From the NCBI GenBank assembly GCA_907163375.1, contig CAJQUW010006836.1:1-64000 (forward strand): a stretch of 64,000 bases of DNA, in the 5' to 3' direction. This DNA comes from Prostheceraeus crozeri. Its lineage: Eukaryota; Platyhelminthes; Polycladida; Euryleptidae. The notes beneath the pieces were generated by a model. That model ran no database searches and was not told where the DNA came from. It saw only the letters and a program-made list of their open reading frames with translations. The translations under genes were made by a program, and so were the position numbers. Positions 42,758 through 55,562 of the stretch are shown here, piece after piece; the stretch's first letter is position 1; each line of letters begins with the position of its first letter.

Positions 42758-43669
42758 ACGTGCTTCTCTTCCAAGTTCTGTCTGCTGTTGTGACATTCAT
42801 TTTCTTGGTTATATGCCGATAAACAGGTCATCAGACTTTTCATGAAGCCTTTGGAGGGACATCAAGTGGTGATGAAGATGAAAAGTATTTTAGAAACTTT
42901 GGAAAAGTTTTTCCTCCATTTTCTAATTGGTTGGTATAATTTTCCTAGATTGATGAACAATGAACCAAAACACTTATTGAAACTTGGGACAAGTTTATTT
43001 CCGTCATCCGAGGTTCAACCTTGAAGGAGGATGCCCATTCCTTCCTCCATCATCCAAATTCCTCTTAATTCCTCCACTTCATTCTCACATGCTCTTCCTG
43101 TTTCGCTTTTAAATGTCTTTATTTCAATATATCGCGGATGGGGAGTGTCCGGGGGCAGCATGTGTGGTGAATGAATGACATGATTCGAAAGATGATTTTT
43201 TTTCATTGAGACACACAGATGTATTCAAATTACCAACTACAGAGAGAAAATATCTTCCGAACCTAAAAGTTCAACTTCAAGATCAATTGCGTTCTTTTCT
43301 TACGCATCCTAGGGACAATAACAATGAGATAAAAATAAAAATCATCAATGAATTTCTAATAGAGTTCGAATACCATAGTGAAAGGATATCGTTGTTATAT
43401 GATTGATATTCCATTTGTATCATAGAAAAGAAAATTGTCAGTTGACTTGAGGCACATTGTAGAATTGAGATAGCTAAGTGATCTGAGATTTTACATTGTT
43501 GCATTGCTAAGTTGTATTGATGAATTAGAAATCACAAAGCGTAAATGCTTGGAATTTCTGAGTTAGTCCACCCGAAATTTTCGTATAGTCCGTGAATGGG
43601 CTAACTTCAATCCGAAAATTTTCTGTAGACTCGAATCCGCGGTGGGTCAGATTCGCGCATGCTCAAATA
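42758..43669. other. No recognisable gene
   Basis: Short open frames only. GTTAGTCCACCCGAAATTTTCG and a partial inverted match (CCGAAAATTTTCTG) near 43563-43622 hint at a small repeat, with no further support. Confidence 0.35.
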
Positions 43670-43677
43670 GATTTAAC

Positions 43678-44276
43678 CACAGAATTAGATTCATCTGCAC
43701 GCGCTTCGGTTTCCTAGAAAGGAAGGGTTATATGTAACCTTAATATCGAAATGGCACATCACAGAATTAGACAACTTGCTCCTTCTCGAATGGATAATTT
43801 GTATATCGCTTGTTATTGGAAATGGCAAACAATAAGCTGTCAGCAGAGGACAGTAGAGCCAGTGAGAGATGCGTGCGTGCTGTGATATCACGTCGCACAC
43901 ACCAAAACACACATCGATGCGTGGCTTCGATTCAATGTATGCACTATACAGTGAGCAATGCCGAGGAGAAGATCATCAAGTGAACTAATTTTCGTACGCC
44001 TGCTACTTTCTTTAATAATGATCGGAAGGGTCAAAATTATGGAGAAAACTTGTGCGCAATGATCTGAAGTCTTCGAATTTGAAGGAATTTTGGCAATCGA
44101 AGCATTTTGCTGGAACTCACATTAATCCGCAAGCGACGCACGACTTTTTTCCTATCTCTGTAAGGTATTAGGAATTCCGTCTTGCCCACTTAATAGGTTC
44201 CTCAATGTGCCGACAATTTCGTATTCATCATACTTCTAGCAAACCGAAGCAGATAAACAAAATATTTAATTCTGTG
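43678..44276. mobile_element. hAT-like MITE, CACAGAATTA family, copy 2
   Basis: CACAGAATTAGAT...ATTTAATTCTGTG is flanked by the exact 8-bp duplication GATTTAAC (43670-43677, 44277-44284). It is inverted relative to copy 1 at 22295-22901 and about 600 bp long, with high identity over nearly the whole length. Confidence 0.9.
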
Positions 44277-44804
44277 GATTTAACTCTTGTAAAATTTCTT
44301 CCGTGACCGCATGGTATAGTGCTAGTCAATCTTTTAAACGCACCCATGAAAATCGATGACTATTATTCTTACTAATTGTCAATATTGATTAATTAGGTTA
44401 ATTGGCACTATAACATAATCGCTGCTGCAGATCTCTTGTAAGTTGTGAAGATTCTTCGATAATTCCTCATCCCTCTAATCAGTAATGTCTTTGTGGAATT
44501 TTTGTGGCTTCAGGTCTACATTTCCCATGTTGAAAAGTGCCATATAAAGTCAGTGAGTCAGATGCAAGCTCATGTGAATTTAACACACAGTGGATCGCTT
44601 ATATTGTGAATTTTCGCCACACAATCTGCCCGTCAATGTAGGTTCTATTCATGATTTCACTAGATAATGTAGGATTCATGATAATACCATAGCAATCAGT
44701 TCAAACTCTGAACACGCCAAATTGTGCAAAGTTTCAATGACTGTTATTAACCGAATCACACAGAAAAGAGACACAGTCGAAGTCAAGTTCTACAGAGAAG
44801 TTAT

Positions 44805-45070
44805 TGCACGTTTTTTCGTGCGCCTGCTAGCTTTTTTAATAATGATCGGAGGACCCAACATTATCGAGAGAACCTGAAATCGATCTGAAATCTTTGAATC
44901 TGAAGTAATCGTGGCGATCGGAGCATTTTGAAGGGATTCAGAGCAATCCGCAAGCGACGCACGACTATTTTTCCTATCTCTGCAAGGTATTAAAAATTCT
45001 TTGCCCACTTAATATGTTCCTGCATGTGCCATAGTTTTGAATCAGTTTGCACTTCTAGCAAAGCGATACG
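44805..45070. repeat. Diverged partial copy of the CACAGAATTA MITE, plus a nearby fragment of the CATAGAGTAGG family
   Basis: GCCTGCTAGCTTTTTTAATA, GCAATCCGCAAGCGACGCACG and CTATCTCTGCAAGGTATTA match the middle and right of 43678-44276 with many substitutions. The termini are gone. Bases about 45290-45450 separately resemble the CATAGAGTAGG family (CAGACATTGCGTTCCTGAGG). Confidence 0.75.
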
Positions 45071-45809
45071 CTTAAGATATCTTTGAAAAAGTTTCATTTT
45101 GCTTAAAGGGAAAATGCAAAATTTCTGCACAACTAACTTCAATTCGTCAATGCGATGATCTGAATGCTAGTCAACACCAGTGCAATGTAGATGATCCATT
45201 GACTAAAGAATTTGGAATATTATTAGAATCTGATATCTCAATTAGATACTAGTATGGTAAATTGACCAGCACTGTATACATAAAGCAAGTATGTAGTAGG
45301 TAGAGTCTCGACTCAAGGCAATGCTAGCATGAAGTGCAAATTTTATAATATGAAATATTCAGTTTTTGCAGACATTGCGTTCCTGAGGTCTAAAAAATAT
45401 TTGATCAATTTTTAAAAAGCCAAATTTTTGCAAATTGTTCTTGTGTTTATATCCCTATATACCAGCGATTTGGAACCGCAGACTAGTATTTCAATACAAC
45501 ATATGTACAAGTATCTGAATTAAACGGAGATAAATCCAATTATCAAGGAAATTCATGAACCACATTATACTGCTATAATGCAAGTTTTCATACAAAAGTT
45601 GAGATCTTATTCTGCTTCTGGGCTCAAATTTCAAGTTTGCTACCTTAGTAGATCTTATTCATACAGCTCATTTCCAACAGGGTAAATTGTTCTGTTAAGT
45701 TAATCCTCTTTTCCAAATTATTACCTGCATCCTCCGCTTTTTAAAAGTCTCTGTGTGAAATTGAGTTATTAGTTGTTAGATTCAAACTACTCTATGCAGC
45801 TAGAATTCA

Positions 45810-46420
45810 ACTACAGGTTTTTCCGTTTGTTTATATAAATCTGTCAGTTATTAAGGGCGTTGTGCATTTATTAACGTCATTTTGCAATGTTCAGTGACAT
45901 TTCACATTGAATAGCTGCAATTGTCTCTTCAACATCGGCAATATCGTTCATGAGTAGAAATCTGTCAAATGAACATCGAAATTTGTAAATAAATAGCGGC
46001 ATTTTGCACTCGATAACTAAGCTGCCGTCAATATGAATGTCCCGCGACATAGACGTGTAATTTCTAATATTGACAAACAACGTATCGTTGATGCGTATCT
46101 TGATGAAACACAATACAATAAAATCAATTTAACTTTTCGGCCATAATTTTTATTTGGGAGGATATAGGCTATAATTTCAAAATGAATATACTTAGAAAAT
46201 TATGTAGGATAGTCACAGTATTGTGCAATATGTCGCTAAACAATGGTAGATATCTCGATTGCGTGAGACATGCCGTTTTTCATTGAGAAATGTCGATCTA
46301 TTGAACGATGTCGTTAATCAATGATAAATTTCATTTAAAAAATGAGAAATGCTGTTTATTTATCAACTTTAACGTTAATCAACGACATATTCATACTGAA
46401 AAACGCAAAAACCTGTAGTA
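45810..46420. mobile_element. TIR element with ACTACAGG ends and ATTCA flanks
   Basis: ACTACAGGTTTTTCCGTTT at the left and the near-exact complement (AAACGCAAAAACCTGTAGT) at the right bound 611 bases. ATTCA lies immediately outside each end, suggesting a 5-bp target duplication. The interior is rich in palindromic AACGTCATT/AATGTCGTT-like words. No coding capacity; superfamily uncertain. Confidence 0.65.
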
Positions 46421-46674
46421 TTCATATTTATTGTGAATTGATGCAATTTTATGGTTATATAATTTTATGATTCACTGAATTTATGTTTCATTTCTTATCT
46501 GAATGTCGATCCATCCTTTAAAGTAATTATGATGATAGTCTTTGATCGTGATATTTGCTCTTTCAGTGCCGGCAGTCTAAGTGACACGATCAGACTGAGG
46601 AAAATACGGGTATTCATGTGAATAAGACTGAGTATCAAAGTGAGGCACTTCCCTCGAAGTTAATTTAATGACCA

Positions 46675-46890
46675 TTGCCTCTCCAATGTTGTCAAGACAC
46701 AGAGGATTTGTAGAGGACTATTCTTTCTTCTGTATTATTATCATGGGCATTCAATTCTGTGGTAATTTCTTCAAATCTGCAAAAATTTGCACATCTATCA
46801 CTTGGTATCGGGTCTCAACTCAAGTCCATTTAATAAAATCGAAACTGCATGCACATTGGGGATTTGATTAATCCTGAGTTGCCGCTCGAC
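46675..46890. repeat. Fragment of the CATAGAGTAGG MITE family
   Basis: TAATAAAATCGAAACTGCAT, GCACATTGGGGATTTGATTA and CAATTCTGTGGTAATTTCTTC match copy B in order. The terminal repeats are not preserved. Confidence 0.7.
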
Positions 46891-46902
46891 TTTGTGACTG
46901 TA

Positions 46903-47121
46903 CACTCTAAACCAGCACCTCCTAAATCCCACACTAAAGCAAGACACTATTCGTAACTAACAAAAAAATCCTAAAGCAAAGCGTTTTAGGAGGCTAGCGC
47001 ACTAGGGTTATTGTTCCCTTTAGTATGTGAACATTCTATTTCACGCAACCTCCAAAAATTCTAGTGTGTCGCGCTTTAGGATGCAAGTTTCTTCGATTTT
47101 AGGAGGTGATAGTTTACAGTG
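46903..47121. mobile_element. 219-bp TA-flanked MITE, copy 1
   Basis: CACTCTAAACCAGCACCTCC at the left and GGAGGTGATAGTTTACAGTG at the right form imperfect TIRs. TA lies outside each end. The word CCTCCTAAA recurs internally in both orientations. The inverted partner at 48331-48549 has exactly the same length. Confidence 0.88.
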
Positions 47122-47123
47122 TA

Positions 47124-48328
47124 TATATTAGAACTTGTTACTAAATAAATGCAGTAACAGTGAAATTAGAACTAGATCTGCTGTCAAAGTCAATACAAGT
47201 GCCATCATAGCTTCCTACCTCTGTGAATGTTAGAAATAGCCACGAAAACTAAAGCATTTCTTGATTAAAGCAGTGGTGTTCCAATTACTCCTTTACTTGT
47301 TGCAGAGTAGGAATTTGATTGAACCCGAATTGAACAACGATTGAACTCGTTGTGAAAACCCGAATTCGTCATCATTCCATCTCAACATAGGAGTACACTG
47401 TATGTAATTCAGCTGAAAGTATTAGTAGATCTATAGATTTTAGCAATTCAGATATGAGCAAAATGCCGATATATCAATTCAGATAGCTGTTGACTCTTGT
47501 TGCATAAAATGTAATTATCAGAAACATAAATAGTCTTCCAAAAACATAAAAGCTTATGAAAACATTTGCGTTTTGCGCTGTGGTACTTGATGAAAAGTAA
47601 ATAATAATTTAATAAAGGGCAAAAAATGTTGATTTGGAGATGAACAGAATGAAATATAAAAATGAATTTTTCGTTGCCAATCATTAGTCGGAACTATAAT
47701 ATTGTAAAAAGTTTCATGCTCTCGTACAAGTACATTCATGATTTAACGCATGCTCAATCTTGCCTAATATCATAGTGTATCAAACGTTGCAGCATCGATT
47801 TAAGTTCTGTCATTTGTTTTGATGCCATTAAAAGAATATTCTTCTCTACAATGCAAAAGATACAATTTGCAAGTGATACACTTGATGATTATGAAAGAGT
47901 CATGTAAATTAAAACAATTGTCAGATAGCCAGTGAATTATAAACAACTCTACATGGAGAATGTATAATGACTAAGGCAAGATATTCTGCTCCTAAAAACA
48001 ATATATTAACGCATTGGGAAAGAACGACGAGACGATTTGATAAACGAGTAGACTTGCTTTCACAATATGTAAACACTGCTCTAAGAGAATGTCGGTCACC
48101 GAGGTGAATGAAAGTTATAAATTTCTCATAAGGGTTTTACAACATCAAAAAGAGATGACAAATCACCGCAAGAACAAAATATTGAAATCTCGTCTTTCTG
48201 TCATGAAGCCCTTGAGCAACAGCTATTCAGCGGCATTATAAAAGTAACTAAATAATATGATTAGTCAAAATTCAAACCATGTAATAATTAAATAGGAAAA
48301 AGTGTAACGGAAACAAACGTGGTAACTA
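47124..48328. other. No recognisable gene between the two 219-bp MITEs
   Basis: AT-rich sequence with only short frames lacking domain features. Confidence 0.4.
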
Positions 48329-48330
48329 TA

Positions 48331-48549
48331 CACTGTAAACTGTCACCTCCTAAAATAGAAGAAATCTGCATCCTAAAGCGCGACACACTAGAATTTTAGG
48401 AGGTTGCGTGAAATAGAATGCTGACATACTAAAGAGAACAATAACACTAGTGCGCTAGCCTCCTAAAACGCTTTGCTTTAGGATTTTTTTATTAGTTACG
48501 AATAGTGTCTCGCTTCAGTGTGTGATTTAGGAGGTGCTGGTTTAGAGTG
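48331..48549. mobile_element. 219-bp TA-flanked MITE, copy 2 (inverted)
   Basis: CACTGTAAACTGTCACCTCC...GTGCTGGTTTAGAGTG, with TA at 48329-48330 and 48550-48551. It is inverted relative to copy 1 with few differences, so the two can pair as a 1.2-kb-loop inverted repeat. Confidence 0.88.
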
Positions 48550-49154
48550 TAAGCAATAGAAAGAAATGACAAAATAGAACAACGCATAAACTGGTAAGCA
48601 CATTCCAGATGGGATTGTAGAGCAATGATGATAAAACTATTGAAAATCTCAATAGCGATTGAATTCTTTATCTCCGACACGATTGCATCACGGTGTTTCT
48701 TAAGAATTTTACTGCGTGACCTTTGTTGAAAGGGAAATAAGCAGGGATTTCGAAGGTAATCAGGGCAAGGTGGTGCTTTAAGTAAGTAAATTCTTTATTG
48801 CTTCACAACATGCAAAGTGCACATGATTCGGTGAAAACTGAAAATATAAGATCAAGCAAATACAGACAGAGAATACAAGTATAATGTGAAATATTGGTAA
48901 GTAAATAGTTTGCGATATAGAGAAATGAAAATAGTATTTACAAAATTTTATAAATGAATTGCTAAAACGCATTGTTTTAGCAAATGGAGGCTGAAGCGAG
49001 ATGCAACACGTTGATCGCGAGATATAAACATTTCCCTCAACGGATGAGCTCTATCATTCACAATGTTATCAAAAAGTAAGAATTCATTACTTTATTTTAT
49101 AACAAAAGCATGGCCAAAGGACATGTTACAAAAAGATAAAATAGGGGAATAAAG

Positions 49155-49680
49155 TTACTGGGACAAAGTGCCACGTATGCAAGCAGCATTTCCACGTTGC
49201 ACGGCCAAACCGAGGCGCTGAGCTAAGTATTCAGTCTCCAATTGGTCAGTAGATTTGCTGCCGATCTGTCGTATAAGCAGACTAGCACTTGGTCCAAATC
49301 CACCGAGCGTTTCAATTGACACTCCTCGGAAGTCGTAGGCAGGTATCAATTGCTGGTATTTCAGCACCTTATCTGCTGCCTGTTAAGCTACAGAGCCCGG
49401 CTTCGTATTGGCTGTAGACAGATGGCTCGAGGCTAGAGCATCACAGCATGTAAAGTTATCTACATGTCTTGTCTGCAGTATCGAGGGTTGAATTTGTGCA
49501 GAGAAGACCAATGATGAACAGTGATTTCGGATCGTTCAACAAATATTGAGGAGCATTACAAAAGCCGGGGTAGGCGTGCAGCATCATTGGACGTATAAAA
49601 GCATTGTAACATCTTATCATTAGGGCAATACTGCACCCAGCACGTTTCACATTTCTTATAATGTACACGCCTCTTGCAGC
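49155..49680 (-). pseudogene. LINE C-terminal fragment from another family
   Basis: Two open pieces on the minus strand. YIIRNVKRAGCSIALMIRCY followed by NAFIRPMMLHAYPGF (49456-49668) matches the post-RT region of non-LTR elements. IETLGGFGPSASLLIRQIGS with LGLAVQRGNAACIRGTL (49155-49367) matches a conserved C-terminal tail seen in some marine-invertebrate LINEs. The pieces are in different frames, with stops between. The family differs from the PHD-ORF1 LINE at 30.5-34.1 kb. The RT core is absent. Confidence 0.6.
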
Positions 49681-49689
49681 TCATGAATA

Positions 49690-51590
49690 TAGAAAAGTTG
49701 GTGAAATTCCACTCACACATAATTAGCTATCTTGTTATATTGTTGATAGATACATAGCGAGCTTACATGCTTTGTCGGTTTAGATTTTAGAGAACATTTT
49801 TGTATTTTTTGTATTAGTAAAACTTACTTGCACTTGCTAAAAAGACACTTTGATATCATATTTCTTTGTACGTGGATGAAGCAGATTAAAGAGAAAATGT
49901 TCAAATTTTTAAATGACAAAGTTCATAATTCTATAAAGAAACAGCTATCAAAATCAAAAGTGAAAGTTGAGATTGGAAGAAACAAAAGTATTCTCTCCTT
50001 CTTTCGCACCGCTTCACGAATTCCTCAGCAACGTCTTCCATTTAGATGGTGTCCATCAAAACGTTTGCGAATAAATGCAAGCAGAGTATCGATCAGATGG
50101 TTGCCATCCGATCAGAGGTGACTTCTTGCTTCTGAGACAGTCAGAGGTGTCGCTTGATCGGCACTACACACGGACAGGTCATCTGGATGAAGCAGGTGAT
50201 GAAATTAATACTTCTATTAAAACATGCGGTTAGTGGTGGCCAGTCACTTCTTTGTGTCATCATAGTCATCTCCAAGCTAGATCGGTGGTATGGTAAGATC
50301 TTCCTTTGACGGCTTGTATAGAGGAGTTCTTCCGCTGTGGCCACTAAAGAGAAACTCCCGAATAGTTGTCCGGGCTTCTCACGTCGAAGTGCTACGGCAA
50401 ATAAAACCCAGCGACCGGGCTCCAGTGTGGTAGTTGCCCCTTGCCGCATTGTTCCACATTTGTAGCCACCAATTTTATCCTTTCATTGTTATTTCCGCTA
50501 ACCGTTGAAAATGTAAATCTGGTTTATGATGCGATTTCATCACTTCCATCGATTCACTTCCAAATAGGTATTCTATCAAAAACATAGCAGGCCCCGATGC
50601 TGTGCGGATCAAAAATTGTAAAATACTCTTTTTTCTTCAGTATTGATATTACAATCAGTCAAATTCGTGTGCATTTCTATAAAAGTGCAAAAATTTGCAT
50701 ATCTCACATTTGGTCCTGAGTATCAACTCAAGTTCATTTAATAAAATCGAAGCTGTATACTCATTGTGGATTTAATAAATGCTGAATCGCTACTCTACCA
50801 AATGTACTTACTCTATGATTCATGCACATGTACAAGTCTGTGGCAGTTTCTGGCTACATACATAGTTGTGGTCTTCAATTCAGAAGCCGGCAAGAACGGC
50901 TGCTGGCACCGCATCAACGAAAAATGACGGCATAGGATTCACTACAATATAACATTAACATGGGTTTTTGAGGGCCCGAAAAGCTGACTTTTAAGCACCT
51001 GAAAATGTCCAACATTTTTGCCCGAAAAAATCTATGTTAATAATTTTGTGCATATTTGAAATTGAATGGGCAGCAATGCTATGAATGCACATGCAGGCAT
51101 ACGCTGACTGAGATTATTCATTATTGTTTGAAAAATCAAGTATTTGATGGTCTTACTTTTATTGGATGATAACAATTAATTTCGGCTATACTCCATAGCC
51201 ACTCTTAAGTAAAAAGAAATAAAGATACCAGTAAAATGCACAACTTTCAAAAAATGATGTAAGATGGCATATTTCAAACGCTAAGTGAGACTTTTAAAAT
51301 ATCTTTCACATGCATAAATACAGATATCATCAATACGAGATACATTGCTGCTTTCTTCTTTCCACATTGTACCATAGCTAATTACCGCACAATTTCCCAC
51401 TGCAACAAATATTATAATGATATTATGAATTATTTAATTAATTAGTTGCACTTATTCGACTGTATTTAACTATTTAATTAATATGACAATGATATCTACA
51501 GATAAGCTTAATTTTTATTCTATTTTCAAAATACTTGAACACATCAGGAAATGTAGAAAGATTCGAAGCAATGTCACCGTTATCTTCAAG
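49690..51590. other. Mostly unrecognised; one MITE fragment
   Basis: Bases about 50600-50816 are a fragment of the CATAGAGTAGG family (TTTAATAAAATCGAAGC, then TACTTACTCTATG at its right end). A 102-codon minus-strand frame at 50141-50449 has no features I recognise. The rest shows nothing. Confidence 0.45.
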
Positions 51591-52205
51591 CAGGGGGGTA
51601 CAGAAGGGGGGCAGTTTGGCGCCCTTTCCTTTTTCAAATTTTTTAGATGAATCAGAAACAACCTAAAATAGGCATTGCCGCTTGACTCGAATGTTGAGGT
51701 TCAGGACTCTACAATTGTGATTGATTCTTGGGGTAATACGTAGGCTATACATGCTTCTATATCAATACTTGTTGATTTCTCGTCCAATTTTGTGGCTATT
51801 AGTTATTCATGTTCAATTAGTAAAAAATGCATCAAAGTGAAAATGGGTCACAATTGAAGTATTGGTCGAAAGTCACGAATAAGTTGATAAGACAAAGCCC
51901 ATGCGCCTACTACTTTTTACAAACGTGTCAGTAATTAGAGATGGAGCCACTGAGAATTGGTCTGCGTGTGTGATATAAGATATATAATGATATAATAATA
52001 ATGTAATAATGTATGTCATTATTATAATCATTTTGATATTAAAATGTATCAACATGCATCATTATAATATTGATAAATATATATATTATATTATGTAATA
52101 AATAATATTGTAATAATATATAAAACATGCATGTTTTTAAGATAAATAGATGGTCGACATTCCGGTCGCCACTCCCCCCGATAATAAATCCTGTGTCCGC
52201 CCCTG
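51591..52205. mobile_element. hAT-like MITE with CAGGGG termini
   Basis: Left end CAGGGGGGTACAGAAGGGGG; the complement of the right end is CAGGGGCGGACACAGG. Flanks TCTTCAAG and TCCTCAAG match in 7 of 8 positions. The interior includes about 150 bases of ATAAT-rich low-complexity sequence (51970-52120) and no gene. Confidence 0.75.
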
Positions 52206-52213
52206 TCCTCAAG

Positions 52214-54789
52214 TATTTGAGAGCATACAGGGAGGTCAACATTTCGACATTACTTGGTTTCAAACAGTCTCTCTGTGATTTAATAATGTCACCGGATGCC
52301 GAAAAAATCCTTCGGACGGATCGCTGACCGCTGAAATGTTGATCTTAGCAAAAGGAGCAACAGCAGAGCACGCTCTTTTCACTAACAGATATGGAAATTC
52401 TGAGGTCGTGGTAATTGAGATTTTGTCACCTAAGCTAATTTATCATGACCTTGAATTATCTTATTTTCGTCACTTTTTTCACATTTTTATCAGCATCAGG
52501 AAATGCATCGGTTGCTTTATGATTGATATAGCAGTGATTTTCAAAAGGCTTCGTTTTCATAATATTGAAATTTAAAATTTGAGTTGAATTGATAAATATA
52601 ATTGAATAATGTTCTCTCAATAGGATTAAAGCAATCTTATGTTATAGTACTTTTTTACCGGTAATCATAATGGGAGCTTCGCACCCTGAACCAAGAGGAG
52701 TGAGAAATTTAATTAGGATAACAAATCAATTATAATTTGAATAAATAGGCCTCGCTGATATGCCAATCGATTCATTTTTTATCAATCTTTCAGAGTTATA
52801 GTTCCACTATGGGGGAGTCACATGAAACCGACAGACAAGAAAAGTGTTCAGATATAAATACTTACCAAATATTGGTAATTGGATGATTCTTCCGTCATTA
52901 ATTGTAGGCATAGAAATTTAAATGGCTCAACAAAATCGGAAATTGATTTGATCTCTATCTTGGTTGATTACATACATTGCATTATTTAACGCATGTCATT
53001 CATTTTCTTATTTCACTTCTTATAAAATGTTTAGTTCAATGGTTGCAGCTTAATTTGTATTTACCATTTCTTTCAAGCACATGCCTCTATCAGTATTTAG
53101 GCAGGATGTCCACATGATTGCACAAATTTGAAATTTTCCGTTGAGAGCTGCTAGTTTCGTTGAGAGTGCAAAATTTGTTGCTCAACTTCTCTGAAACAAG
53201 TATTTTTGCATATTAATTGTCTCCTAGTTGTCAACTAATTATTATGCATATTATAATTATTTCATTTCCATTTAATTCAAAAATGTTGCTGCTTAAGGAA
53301 AATATAACTTCGGAATTGTATTCTGGGGAAAATGATTTAAGAACTATTTTTGTCTGTTTAACTGTTAAAAGTGTATTTCATGCATCAAGACAACTTGAGC
53401 TGTCGATTCATTCAAAAGGCTGTTCAATCGAGAAACCGATGCGAAATGCTGGAATTGTGAACAAAAGCAAGAATTTGTTTTTTTTATCAAACGATCAAAA
53501 AATGTTTTAAAAAGCTTTTTTCTACGAGTGAGTCAATGTGAGTGCAAAACCACAACATTTTCATGTGTTTCACCAATTACTACATTCGACAAAACTTCAA
53601 GTTGAGATTATGACCAACTACAATCCTTGTTAGGTTGCAACATTTATGTATTTGATTCCTTAAGGTTTCTAAGAGTTTCTTCTGCCGAGGCTCTTACGTA
53701 GCCTATCAATCACTAACAATAGTCATGCTTCTAGATTTGAGCACCAAAAAAGCACTGATTATTGACTTGATTCTTATTAAAAAAAGTAGTGGAATTGCTC
53801 TTGAACTGAAGCAGTTTAGATAGTCAGCTCCAGCTCCAAAATTAAAACACGAGTATTGTACCTAATTAGATCTCCAGGTTCAGTCATCACTAGTGTGCAC
53901 ACACAATGGTCGGAATTCTAAGTCTGAGAGTCTAAAATCGTGAGAATCGGCTCGTCATTTGAGTATGAATTATATCTACTTACCGCTTCAATAAATAAAC
54001 TATCAAAACGTGATCAATTTGAACACCAGCTTGTCCATCACGTCAAACAACTACGGTTATCACTTCCGTCTAAATAATGGGATTTTGAATCGTTGCCGAA
54101 TCCATCATCGTTGGTGTATACATAGTGTTCGGCTGTCAACTTTGAACCACAGTGTCTAACGCGCCTAGCCTGCGTGTATGCTTTGCTCTCTGTTATTGAC
54201 CATGGCTAATCCAACTAGATAAATATCCCATAATCTTCATTTCTAATTCAAATAATCAATCAGAATTTGAGTGAGCAATATATGAGTTTCAAAAGGTTTC
54301 AGTCACCCAAATAGAAATTAAAAGCTGTTTTATGAATAGCGCCGTCGCTTGATCTTTATGCACAATTTGCCAAAAAATATAGCTAAAAACTCAAATTATG
54401 AAATTACTACTATACCGGAAAAATCTTTAACGTTGAAAAATGGACTGATGTACAAAGACGAAACGTCTAAACGAAGATGCGAAATGATTAGACAATGATC
54501 GGCAAAAGTATAATTTTAAATTATCTATCGATTTTGTATAATGATATTAAGCGACATGTATGTGAATAATCTCAAATCCCATGTGAAGTATCTTTGTCAT
54601 AGATAGATATAAACGTAGAAATATCTGTATAGGCTTTCTATGGTATTGTTTATTTCTATGAATGTCACAACCACTTGCGTACATGCTTGATTTCCATGTT
54701 TTGCTTATTAACCTTCTTTTGTATGGATACTATGACCTTTATATCATATCGCGTCCTGATGCTGTGATATCCATGATAGCCATATTTGA
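52214..54789. other. No recognisable gene
   Basis: AT-rich sequence; the longest open frame (53217-53510) starts with no ATG near its opening and has no domain features. No repeat with clear ends was found. Confidence 0.4.
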
Positions 54790-55560
54790 ATTTTATATCA
54801 AATATATAAAGTTCGTAGAACTGGTTTGGGAATATAGCTGTTTGAGATGCTCTGGCAACCGACTGTTAAAACGAGCACACAACAATGGTGCTTGGTGTGC
54901 GATCAACGTCTGAATAACGGCGCACCGGCTTAACTGTCTGTGATAACCATCGTACACTGACCATCTCTTGCTGTCGACTGGCTGGGGGCAATATTTGCGT
55001 ACCATGCGCCACGACTGTACGATTATCCAAATGCTCCACTAAAGACGTATTTTGCTCTTGCCTAAACAAAAACTTGCCTGCGCCTTACGATGAGGTTTGT
55101 AAAGTATATTTTGTTTCTTCCTAACTGATGTAATATGATGGACAATCATCAGACCATGCAAAGGAGCTTAAATTTGTATCCTTGACCACGCGAACCATGC
55201 GTTCCGCCTGTTCATTACTTTGCGGTCTGTACTCAGGTAAATGAAAGAGTTTGCACTCTATGCCATTTAGCCATGATCGGAATTGTGAACTCGTGAATTC
55301 CGGAGCGTTGTTACTGACCAGAGTGTTTGGAATCTTGAATATCGAAAATAAGTCTCGTAAATGGTTTATTACCGTTGGAGTTGTTCTATTTTTGCTAAAT
55401 ATAGATATAATAAACATAGATACATAGATCATAATATACTTGGAACCACCCCGAATATGCGTCTGCGGCAACCCATATATTTCCCGTTTGACTATAGAGA
55501 TCCCAGTCTAAATGAATGCGAATCCACGGGGTATCTTCCTTGGGCCATGTGAGAGCTGTA
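54790..55560 (-). pseudogene. Gypsy-type integrase relic
   Basis: Minus-strand pieces carry an integrase core: WPKEDTPWIRIHLDWD with AADAYSGWFQV (first Asp region, near 55450-55560), LVSNNAPEFTSSQF, and SNEQAERMVRVVKD with the catalytic Glu region (55190-55330). The second catalytic position reads Asn-Asn where Asp-Asn is expected. Frames are broken between pieces. A C-terminal basic tail may continue to about 54790. A LINE copy is inserted directly at 55561. It is unrelated to the complete Gypsy element at 57.6-62.3 kb. Confidence 0.7.
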
Positions 55561-55562
55561 TC

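Noticed and set aside
50141-50449. 102-codon minus-strand frame as a gene
   Set aside because: There is no recognisable domain, no supporting start or splice context and no similarity that I can see to the neighbouring elements.
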